Assembly (NCBI RefSeq): GCF_945859705.1
Contig: NC_079134.1
Location: 69,188,625-69,252,624, forward strand
Length of the DNA: 64,000 nt
Direction: 5' to 3'
DNA from: Episyrphus balteatus
Lineage: Eukaryota > Arthropoda > Insecta > Diptera > Syrphidae
Part shown: piece after piece, positions 1-8,204 of the stretch
Layout of the letters: the number at the start of each line of letters is the position of its first letter
Position numbering within the stretch: the stretch's first letter is position 1
Notes under the pieces: generated by a model
The model's input: the letters and a program-made list of their open reading frames with translations, nothing else
What the model was told of the DNA's origin: nothing
Database searches by the model: none
Translations under genes and position numbers: made by a program

Positions 1-1157
1 GCTGCAGCCTAAACTGGGGGACCGTTTTTTTTTTTTTTTAATTTGGTGCAAGGTCTTTTTTTTTAATATCACATATCGTTTTCCTTCACTCCAGTGAGAG
101 TACCCTTTTAGTATGGACTTATTTTTGCACTTTTGGAGGTTTTGTGTTCCTTTATATAATATACATACAATTTTATTTAGACAAATATCGTCAATAAAAA
201 TGATATGGACTTTATTTGATTCAATTGTTTGCGAATTCTTTTTGAATTAATGTAATTATCCCGCACTCGCCACCTTAAAGCTTTGACAAAAAAAAAAACA
301 TCCAACACAAATGGTGAACAAATGGCGCACTTTTCAATGACAGCTTTAAGAGTTTTTTTTCTATGTACCGAGGGCTCTGAACTCTTTTGGGGAAAATTCC
401 TAAAATTCAGTATTATCATTACCTTAGTGTTAGGTAAAATTAATTCATGGAATAGTTAAATTTGTAAAATATGTTTTACTAGAATCTTAAAGTGAAAAGA
501 TTCATACACTTTTTTGGTTGAAGGTATATTTGACTCTACGTAAAGAAAATATTGCTACTCGTAAGGTATATACTACTTTAATTTGTTAACCAATAATTTG
601 CTTATAAAAATTACTTTACGGATCCATGAAATGTTCAATACGTAAGGTAAAATTTACTTAAAATCTAGGGCTTTTTACTTTAATTACCTTACTAGTCATA
701 TGGAGTATAAAATACTAGATTCATTTTTCTCCGTGTAGAAGTAAAACGTGTCATTTTACCTAGGGGCGGGTTCAATCAGGAGAAAACCTTAAGCCAGAAC
801 CATAATTGGAGGATGGAGTCGGAAGCTACTGTCAATTGTTGTTGTTTTCTTTGTATTTTCCACAAGTTTTCATCCGTCGAGTGCGGTTGCGAGCGCTGTT
901 CCCCTCCGTTTGCATCCGACTATCCGACAATTATAGTTCTGGCTTTACACGTACACGAAAGATAAAATGAGTCGACATGACATAATTTGCACAGCGAAAA
1001 AAATTGTTCTGTTTGTGGATTGGATTGCGGTTGTGTGGCTGGGCAGCTGTTTGCTCAGTGGAGACGCTGTGTATGAAGAAGCGCCCCTCCTTGAAAGGAA
1101 GTTTCGAGAAGCAAAGACGAGAACCTTCGGAGACATACTCGAATTTCGAAATATTTG

Positions 1158-1191
1158 TATAAATAGATGGCGCGGACACGGAAACGACACA
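1158..1191 (+). promoter_or_regulatory. Predicted TATA promoter in segment P (R1)
   Basis: TATAAATAG at 1158-1166, followed about 30 bp downstream by an initiator-like CACAGTT (predicted start near 1191). The box is conserved at 27394, 36992 and 53225. Element E is inserted a few bases downstream of the predicted start in R1, R3 and R5. Which transcript it drove is unknown. Confidence 0.45.
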
Positions 1192-2030
1192 GTTTAACCC
1201 TTCAAGCAAGGAAACGGAGTCCAGAAAAGACCCTCCGACCGAGAAAAGCGGGGTTGCACTCACACACTTGCAACTTATTGTGTATGAACACAAAAGTCGA
1301 ACGAGAATCGATTCTCGATCGTGGTGAAAAAGTGCGAAAAGGAAAACACCACATGATAGAGACAAGTGCAACCCCATTTTACAAAAGAACAAATTTGTTA
1401 AACGTCAAAATTAGTGAAACGTTAACAAAACTGTAAGTAAGCGAGTCAAGGAAGTGAAATTAATAATTAAAGTGAAATTAATAATTGTGAGTATATTTTT
1501 ATCATTTTATTATTTTATTCATTTCTTTTTTATTTTATGCAATTAATCTTAACCCTCTGTCCCAACTAACAATTTTACTTCCACAATGGTCTAACGAAGC
1601 TGTTTCGATTTTAGAAATATTGCTTGTATACGACCATAGAGAAGCCCATCTGGCTCACCCGAGAAGCTTGATAGGCCTTAGAAGAGTCATATGCAAGTTG
1701 ATTGGAGAGACTCATAACATGTCTTTAATGCCTTATAGAAACAACCAACATTTGAAATTTTAAAATGTGTATTATTGTTGCAGGCTTTTATTTTTATTTA
1801 GAAGATCTGAGTAGACTTGTCGAAGGATTTTGAAAGTCTAAACGAGGTATATCCCAAATAGAATAAAGAAAAAACATATTTTTTTTTCATTTTATTTTTT
1901 TTATGTACCTATTACATTTTATTTTTTCATTTTCTTCTTTGTTTTCGATCCAGACAAGTTTTGCTTCTGAAATTAAATTTCCAAACACAATTGTATTGAG
2001 AAAAAAACTTCTTACTTACTTGATGCATTT

Positions 2031-2097
2031 TGCTGGATTTGAACCTCGTACATCCTGATTGATAGTCCGGTACATTACCCATCGAGCTACTCAGGTA
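2031..2097 (-). other. tRNA-like sequence (SINE head or tRNA pseudogene), copy A
   Basis: On the minus strand it reads with an A-box-like TAGCTCGATGGG and a perfect B-box GGTTCAAATCC about 40 nt downstream. The anticodon arm is imperfect and no acceptor stem closes. Best read as a tRNA-derived SINE head or decayed tRNA gene. The downstream AT-rich tail to about 1860 may be the SINE body. Confidence 0.5.
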
Positions 2098-2329
2098 TAT
2101 AATAAAAGAGCTTCAAATTTGGACTAGTTGAAACGAGAGCTTCCTAAGGGCTTCGATTTAACTTCCTGATGAGTTGCACTATCTCAAAGAATATGGTGAC
2201 CATTTGTGTTTTTTTTTTCAAAGTTATTATTTTTGGTTATTTTCTGTTTTTTTTTTATCTTGTAAAAAATTATTTAATAAAGACTACATAATATTATATA
2301 CTGATTGTCAAACCATGTCATTATTGAGA

Positions 2330-2692
2330 AGAAAACAAAGTGAAAAAAATAATGAAAATTATTTTTATTTTTAAGCGAAGTGATTGAATATAATTCAATT
2401 AAAAAGTTAATAACTTTTTATTATAAAAAAGTTAAAGTGACCTCAACTCCATATGCGTTTCTCCCAGGTATGACAGTGGGCTCATCAGTTAGATGCTGTC
2501 ATACCCTTACTAAGACGCAAAATTTTGGTCCATGAATACAGACACTTATAAAAATCACAACCTGAATAGACTGTGAATTTTAATATTTAAGGGGAACATG
2601 GTTACATTCTTGCACCTAAAAACAATTGCCCGTGGTCAGGCTAATAAGTAAACAAAGTGAAAAAAAAAATAATGAAAATTATTTTTACATTA
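2330..2692 (-). repeat. Inverted ~317-bp monomer at the left edge of the array, copy A
   Basis: One monomer plus a short overlap lies in opposite orientation to the main array, both ends falling in the same aataatgaaaattatttt stretch. A 270-bp unrelated spacer (about 2693-2960) separates it from the forward monomers, so a read-through transcript could form a long hairpin. The spacer has no recognisable feature. Confidence 0.85.
2454..2519 (-). ncRNA. Hammerhead ribozyme motif in inverted monomer (11.1 variant)
   Basis: All core blocks are present on the minus strand: GCGUC, UUAG/CUAA, CUGAUGA, GAAAC. Position 11.1 (just before GAAA) is A instead of C, losing the first stem II pair; activity is therefore doubtful. 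Confidence 0.7.
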
Positions 2693-3025
2693 CATTACAT
2701 ATTAATCTAATCCGAAGATAAATCTACGGACTAGACACACACTACAGCTTCGGAAACTTAGTCCATTTTGCTGATACAGCACAAGACATTAATACAACAG
2801 AGAGAAAGACAAAGAAAGAAAGAACAACAGAAACACATATAACACATAACTACGTGGCACAGAGGGGGAGACATCGTTGACAATTGTCTCATGTTATCGC
2901 ACAGGTGGCTTCAGGGGAACATGGTTTCACATGTAAATATTTAAATATTAAATTTAAAATATTAAAATTCACAGTCTATTCAGGTTGTGATTTTTATAAG
3001 TGTCTGTATTCATGGACCAACATTT

Positions 3026-3091
3026 TGCGTCTTAGTAAGGGTATGACAGCATCTAACTGATGAGCCCACTGTCATACCTGGGCGAAACGCA
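3026..3091 (+). ncRNA. Type III hammerhead ribozyme, monomer 1 (copy A)
   Basis: Stem III strand UGCGU, cleavage triplet GUC with cut predicted after 3031, stem I UUAG pairing with CUAA, catalytic CUGAUGA, stem II GCCCA pairing with UGGGC, then GAA and ACGCA closing stem III. All invariant core nucleotides of the family are present. Loop I contains GGUAUGACAG, the exact complement of the 10-nt loop II CUGUCAUACC. Confidence 0.85.
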
Positions 3092-3342
3092 TATGGAGTT
3101 GAGGTCACTTTAACTTTTTAATAATAAAAAGTTATTAACTTTTTAATTGAATTATATTCAATCACTCCGCTTAAAAATAAAAATAATTTTCATTATTTTT
3201 TTCACTTTGTTTACTTATTAGCCTGACCACGGGCAATTGTTTTTAGGTGCAAGAATGTAACCATGTTCCCCTAAAATATTAAAATTCACAGTCTATTCAG
3301 GTTGTGATTTTTATAAGTGTCTGTATTCATGGACCAAAATTT

Positions 3343-3408
3343 TGCGTCTTAGTAAGGGTATGACAGCATCTAACTGATGAACCCACTGTCATACCTGGGC
3401 GAAACGCA
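3343..3408 (+). ncRNA. Hammerhead ribozyme, monomer 2 (G10.1A variant)
   Basis: Same architecture, but the base after CUGAUGA is A, breaking the 10.1-11.1 pair of stem II (reads CUGAUGA ACCCA). The same variant is at 56049 in copy B, so it predates the duplication. Confidence 0.75.
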
Positions 3409-3659
3409 TATGGAGTTGAGGTCACTTTAACTTTTTAATAATAAAAAGTTATTAACTTTTTAATTGAATTATATTCAATCACTCCGCTTAAAAATAAAAA
3501 TAATTTTCATTATTTTTTTCACTTTGTTTACTTATTAGCCTGACCACGGGCAATTGTTTTTAGGTGCAAGAATGTAACCATGTTCCCCTAAAATATTAAA
3601 ATTCACAGTCTATTCAGGATGTGATTTTTATAAGTGTCTGTATTCATGGACCAAAATTT

Positions 3660-4022
3660 TGCGTCTTAGTAAGGGTATGACCAGAGATACCCAAAAGAGA
3701 TGAGAAACTTCTGACGTCATACGGGTTTGCCTACAAGCTGCTTTAGACATTTTTGGATAAGTATGCGTGAAAAAATATACATTTTCGGCTAAGTATACGT
3801 GAAAAATCGTAGATTTTTGCTTAGGTGTGCGTAAAAACACCGTGGCTACACTATGTGTGTTTTTCACATTTATTCACGAATACAAAAGAGATTACAACAA
3901 CACGAAATAAACAAATGGGTTTTGGGGGGTAAAACGTACGAAAGTTTCCCATCTCCTTTGGGTATCTCTGGGTATGACAGCATCTAACTGATGAGCCCAC
4001 TGTCATACCTGGGCGAAACGCA
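3660..4022 (+). ncRNA. Hammerhead ribozyme split by a hAT MITE in loop I (copy A)
   Basis: Left half 3660-3681, right half 3971-4022; the 289-bp MITE and its 8-bp duplication lie within loop I. Core blocks remain, so a greatly enlarged loop I could in principle still allow folding. Confidence 0.6.
3682..3970. mobile_element. hAT-like MITE, 289 bp, copy A
   Basis: Ends CAGAGATACCCAAA and the inverse, imperfect TIRs of about 29 bp, with an 8-bp target duplication GGTATGAC (3674-3681 and 3971-3978). A CAGAG terminus with 8-bp duplication fits the hAT superfamily. No coding capacity. Also in copy B, so it is older than the duplication. Confidence 0.85.
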
Positions 4023-4273
4023 TATGGAGTTGAGGTCACTTTAACTTTTTAATAATAAAAAGTTATTAACTTTTTAATTGAATTATATTCAATCACTCCG
4101 CTTAAAAATAAAAATAATTTTCATTATTTTTTTCACTTTGTTTACTTATTAGCCTGACCACGGGCAATTGTTTTTAGGTGCAAGAATGTAACCATGTTCC
4201 CCTAAAATATTAAAATTCACAGTCTATTCAGGTTGTGATTTTTATAAGTGTCTGTATTCATGGACCAACATTT

Positions 4274-4339
4274 TGCGTCTTAGTAAGGGTATGACAGCAT
4301 CTAACTGATGAGCCCACTGTCATACCTGGGCGAAACGCA
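4274..4339 (+). ncRNA. Hammerhead ribozyme, monomer 4 (copy A)
   Basis: Complete type III motif as at 3026; cut predicted after 4279. Confidence 0.85.
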
Positions 4340-4592
4340 TATGGAGTTGAGGTCACTTTAACTTTTTAATAATAAAAAGTTATTAACTTTTTAATTGAAT
4401 TATATTCAATCACTCCGCTTAAAAATAAAAATAATTTTCATTATTTTTTTTTCACTTTGTTTACTTATTAGCCTGACCACGGGCAATTGTTTTTAGGTGC
4501 AAGAATGTAACCATGTTCCCCTAAAATATTAAAATTCACAGTCTATTCAGGTTGTGATTTTTATAAGTGTCTGTATTCATGGACCAAAATTT

Positions 4593-4658
4593 TGCGTCTT
4601 AGTAAGGGTATGACAGCATCTAACTGATGAGCCCACTGTCATACCTGGGCGAAACGCA
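4593..4658 (+). ncRNA. Hammerhead ribozyme, monomer 5 (copy A)
   Basis: Complete type III motif; cut predicted after 4598. Confidence 0.85.
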
Positions 4659-4909
4659 TATGGAGTTGAGGTCACTTTAACTTTTTAATAATAAAAAGTT
4701 ATTAACTTTTAAATTGAATTATATTCAATCACTCCGCTTAAAAATAAAAATAATTTTCATTATTTTTTTCACTTTGTTTACTTATTAGCCTGACCACGGG
4801 CAATTGTTTTTAGGTGCAAGAATGTAACCATGTTCCCCTAAAATATTAAAATTCACAGTCTATTCAGGTTGTGATTTTTATAAGTGTCTGTATTCATGGA
4901 CCAAAATTT

Positions 4910-4975
4910 TGCGTCTTAGTAAGGGTATGACAGCATCTAACTGATGAGCCCACTGTCATACCTGGGCGAAACGCA
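4910..4975 (+). ncRNA. Hammerhead ribozyme, monomer 6 (copy A)
   Basis: Complete type III motif; cut predicted after 4915. Confidence 0.85.
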
Positions 4976-5226
4976 TATGGAGTTGAGGTCACTTTAACTT
5001 TTTAATAATAAAAAGTTATTAACTTTTTAATTGAATTATATTCAATCACTCCGCTTAAAAATAAAAATAATTTTCATTATTTTTTTCACTTTGTTTACTT
5101 ATTAGCCTGACCACGGGCAATTGTTTTTAGGTGCAAGAATGTAACCATGTTCCCCTAAAATATTAAATTTCACAGTCTATTCAGGTTGTGATTTTTATAA
5201 GTGTCTGTATTCATGGACCAAAATTT

Positions 5227-5238
5227 TGCGTCTTAGTA
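5227..5238 (+). ncRNA. Left half of a hammerhead split by the LINE (copy A)
   Basis: Contains stem III strand, GUC and UUAG. The right half is at 17951-18003 beyond the LINE, whose junction is in loop I, close to the hAT MITE site in the neighbouring monomer. Confidence 0.7.
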
Positions 5239-5240
5239 TG

Positions 5241-6015
5241 GTAAGCCTACACGTAAACTGACTGAAGACGAATGGCATCTCCTTGAACTAAGAATCCTGG
5301 AGCAAGTCAATGAGGCTATCGTCAAGAGCTGGACGGTTCCACTCTTCGGTAACCTTAAGACTGTCCATGGTTTCAAGGTGATGTGCTGTGAGAATGACGT
5401 GACTCTCGAATGGCTTCGGGAGTTCTTGCAGAAAACATCAGCTCCATGGCAAGGCGCCGAACTACGTCTCATCGACGTAAAGGAGATAAAAGATCTCAAC
5501 AGACCTCTCGGAAGGCTGTTGGTCAAAGGCCCGACCCTTCCCAGCTAACGGCTTGAGAGATACATCCTATCCCTGAATAGTGATCTCTTGAGCAGAGAAT
5601 GGGAATGGGTCAAGTGTGAAAGAACGAATGATGGCACCGAAGTGGTGGTGAGATTGAGTCACAAATCTTTACCACTCCTGAGGAAGGCTGACTTTAAGGT
5701 ACGCGTTGGGATCACTAGGTGCAAACTTAGATTGATTCGCAACGAGAGAAAACAGGTTAGTAATGCGTTGAACTTATGCCCGTCGTACACTAGGCTTTCA
5801 ACGCACTCAACGTGAATTTAAAACCTTAAATTCTAATTAATGGTGCTTTCAATTATATTCAAACAAAAAGTTTTAGATAGTTGGTGATCGCTACTAAACG
5901 AATTAATTAAAAAGTATACGTATAGTGGCGTCGTTTTTTTATAATTAATTTGTTAAATTCGCGTTGAGTGCGTTGAAAGCCTAGTGTACGACGGGCATTA
6001 AACTTTATTATATAA
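5241..6015 (+). pseudogene. LINE ORF1 C-terminal fragment, copy A
   Basis: Frame beginning GKPTRKLTEDEW, related to the ORF1 (Gag-like RNA-binding) proteins of LOA-type LINEs; a DUF4780-like domain is my tentative reading. Compared with copy B it has a GAA-to-TAA stop at 5546-5548 and a 221-bp MITE at 5777 eight codons before the natural end. The N-terminal part is missing because the LINE is 5'-truncated. Confidence 0.7.
5777..5997. mobile_element. 221-bp MITE with ~45-bp TIRs and TTA duplication
   Basis: Left end TGCCCGTCGTACACTAGGCT; the right end is the inverse for about 45 bp with a single mismatch. TTA is duplicated (5774-5776, 5998-6000), and copy B has the empty site gaacttaaac. A TTA duplication is typical of PIF/Harbinger MITEs, but the terminal bases are not diagnostic. 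Absent from copy B, so it is a recent insertion. Confidence 0.9.
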
Positions 6016-6768
6016 ATGGAATTGAAAATCTTACAAATCAATCTTCATCATAGTAAAGCCGCAACTGCTAACCTTGTCTACCTCATGGAGAGTAGACAAT
6101 ACGACGTAGCCCTGATACAGGAACCCTGGGTTGTAAGAGGGAATATCAAGGGTCTACAATCTAAAGAACTACTGCTGTACAAGTCAAATCTTGACAGTCA
6201 AAATAGTAACCCTAGAACATGCATAGTAGCTAAGAAACAGTTTAATCTTTTTCTTCTAACTACTTACAGCAACAATGACCAGACTACGGTAAAATTGGAG
6301 CGTGATGGGCTCCCAATGCTCATCCTCTTGGACGGTACAGAAGGACCACCAGCAGATATCACTGAAACGTTGGTATCTTTTGCAAGTAAGAATAAATTTG
6401 ATATTATTTTAGGTTGTGATTCTAACTCACACCATGTGCAATGGGGAAGCACTGATACTAATACCAGGGGCGAGTCCCTTTTTGAATTTATTATCGAAAA
6501 AAACTTGCTCGTAGCTAATAGAGGCAACACCCCTACCTTTGTTACAAAAACACGGGAAGAAGTTCTTGATATTACCTTGACGAGTAATTCAGTTACTTGC
6601 CAATTAGAACAATGGAAGGTTTTAGATGAAATCTCTTTTTCCGACCATCGGCTTATAGAATTCTATGTCCCTGATGTTGCCCGGCACATTAAGCCTTTTA
6701 GGAATAATAGGCGTACCGATTGGCATGTCTTCAACAGGGAAATAGTAAAAAACATTAGTCACATAAAC
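6016..6768 (+). pseudogene. LINE ORF2 5' part (APE endonuclease), copy A
   Basis: Starts at the ATG that directly follows the ORF1 stop (the arrangement taaatg, as in copy B). Encodes the apurinic endonuclease-like domain: ILQINLHHSKAA, QEPW, CDSNSHHVQWG and the catalytic SDHRLIEF. It is broken after residue 251 by the BEL insertion. The reading frame resumes at 15035. Confidence 0.85.
6764..6768 (+). repeat. BEL target-site duplication, left (TAAAC)
   Basis: TAAAC at 6764-6768 and 15030-15034; copy B has one copy at about 58929-58933. Confidence 0.9.
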
Positions 6769-7618
6769 TGTTGGCGTTCAACATAAAAAAGAACCATTCA
6801 CACGTCACAGAAACGAAATATCACGCTCGAGAGAAACAGACGTCATCAATGCAACAAGAAGACATGTGAAGTCATCAACATAAAATTACACTAAAATGAA
6901 GACTTTTGCTTAATACACTAGATTAACAATTAATATGCAAATTTATATAATAATTGCATTAATTAACTATTAATTGTTAATCCAAGGTATTTTTACAAAT
7001 TAAAAAATTTATAACAATTTAAAGAAAACTTTCCAAACAACCGAAGCTCGAGAAAAGAAAACGAAAACTAAAAGAAACTGTAAAATATGAAATTCATAAG
7101 TATAGCTTTCTCACTTTAACCCACAAAATTATAATGCTAAATTGTAATGCAAAAACTTAACGATAACTTTATTAATGGCATCTCTTTTATTTTAGAATAT
7201 GTTTAAAAGGAAAATAAGAAGAATTGCATTCATGTGTATAGAACTCCGAAAAGTAAATTTAATATGATTCAAATGAACTATTTCCCCTACTTAGGGTTGC
7301 TGAACTTTTTATATTAAATCCGTAAAATCAGCTGTATTGTTTATGTAAAGAAATACAGTATGACATGGATAGAAGCTTCATGGTAGGATCTTTTACATTT
7401 TGAATTTAATTGCTAACCATCATTATTTGAATACACTACAATTAGTTCCTCAACATTAAAATTTATAACGTTATAGAAAACTCAACTGTCTTTCATTTTT
7501 TGCATTGAACCACAACTTGGTTCAATTTAAAATAATTTAATTGTTCTTGCTCTAATCTCCTTTTGAAAACAAGAACATTTAAGAATTTTCTTGAGTCAAC
7601 GCCTTTGACTTAAGAACA
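6769..7618 (+). repeat. 5' LTR of BEL element
   Basis: Starts TGTTGGCGTTCAACAT and ends cttaagaaca; 850 bp, as is the 3' LTR. Confidence 0.95.
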
Positions 7619-7759
7619 TGGTCCTTCGAGCCGGAACCACAACTTGGTTCAATTTAAAATAATTTAATTGTTCTTGCTCTAATCTCCTTTTGAAAACAAG
7701 AACATTTAAGAATTTTCTTGAGTCAACGCCTTTGACTTAAGAACATGGTCCTTCGAGCC
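7507..7759 (+). repeat. 127-bp tandem duplication of LTR end plus primer site
   Basis: 7507-7632 (last ~112 bp of the 5' LTR plus the first 14 nt of the primer site) is repeated at 7634-7759 in the leader. The second copy keeps only TGGTCCTTCGAGCC of the primer site. Confidence 0.9.
7619..7636 (+). promoter_or_regulatory. Primer-binding site, tRNA-Tyr
   Basis: TGGTCCTTCGAGCCGGAA lies directly after the LTR and is the complement of the 3' 18 nt of animal tRNA-Tyr (ending ...CGAAGGACCA) as I remember it. Confidence 0.85.
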
Positions 7760-8204
7760 TTTTTAAAAGAAAAGCGCGATTTTTTATTTTTAAAGTATTA
7801 AAGTAAAGTACATATAAAGTGTGTGTTACAACCACGAGGCTTGGAAAACTGGACATTAAAAGCCATTATATCGTACCTTGTTTTGCCGACGGCTTTTCAA
7901 CATAAAATTACAAAATTGGAATATATTGGACTTTAACTAAAAGGAGGAATTCTCTTCTATCTGGAAATTATTGTGCATTGGATTTTCATACTAACGGTAA
8001 CACGTGCCTTAACCGTTTGTGAAAAGGTGGTAATTACATAAAATCCTTTAAAAACATTAATATTTGAACAATTTAAATAAAAACTTCATACAACTACATA
8101 ATTATAAACTACATATTTTTTTTTTATGCAAATATATATACATTTAAAGTGATTTTATTCTCCTTAAATAAAAACAAAGCCTTAAGTGCAACTAGTTTCT
8201 TGCG
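7760..8204 (+). other. BEL untranslated leader
   Basis: AT-rich leader between the duplicated LTR end and the Gag-Pol ATG; no ORF or clear structure seen. Confidence 0.7.

Larger units (their letters stand above)
2940..5238 (+). repeat. Tandem array of ~317-bp hammerhead-bearing monomers, copy A
   Basis: Head-to-tail monomers; predicted cleavage sites at 3031, 3348, 3665, 4279, 4598, 4915 and 5232 are spaced 317-319 bp (614 across a 297-bp hAT insertion plus duplication). Each monomer has the ribozyme, an AT-rich block with ttattaactttttaatt, and a conserved stretch ending ttggtccatgaat (reverse) before the next GCGTC. There is no ORF. The array continues past the LINE at 17951. It resembles metazoan retrozyme/ribozyme satellites (established class); this family is not one I know. 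Confidence 0.9.

Noticed and set aside
967..1197. Open frame MSRHDIICTAKK... conserved in all P segments
   Set aside because: It lies mostly upstream of the TATA box, overlaps equally long open frames on the other strand, and its conservation is explained by duplication of R. No domain or codon signature.
2161..2200. Second CTGATGAG motif (cctgatgagttgc)
   Set aside because: No GAAA block with a compatible stem II follows; chance occurrence.
3050..3120. Type I folding of the monomer hammerhead
   Set aside because: No GUH with a matching stem III can be found after GAAAC (the candidate ending gaggtc fails beyond two pairs), whereas the type III fold closes all three stems.
3628..4039. Minus-strand open frames over the 289-bp MITE (also 56334-56745)
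   Set aside because: They run from satellite into MITE and back; chance frames.
2940..5238. CRISPR-like array
   Set aside because: Repeats are contiguous ~317-bp monomers without unique spacers, in a eukaryotic transposon context.
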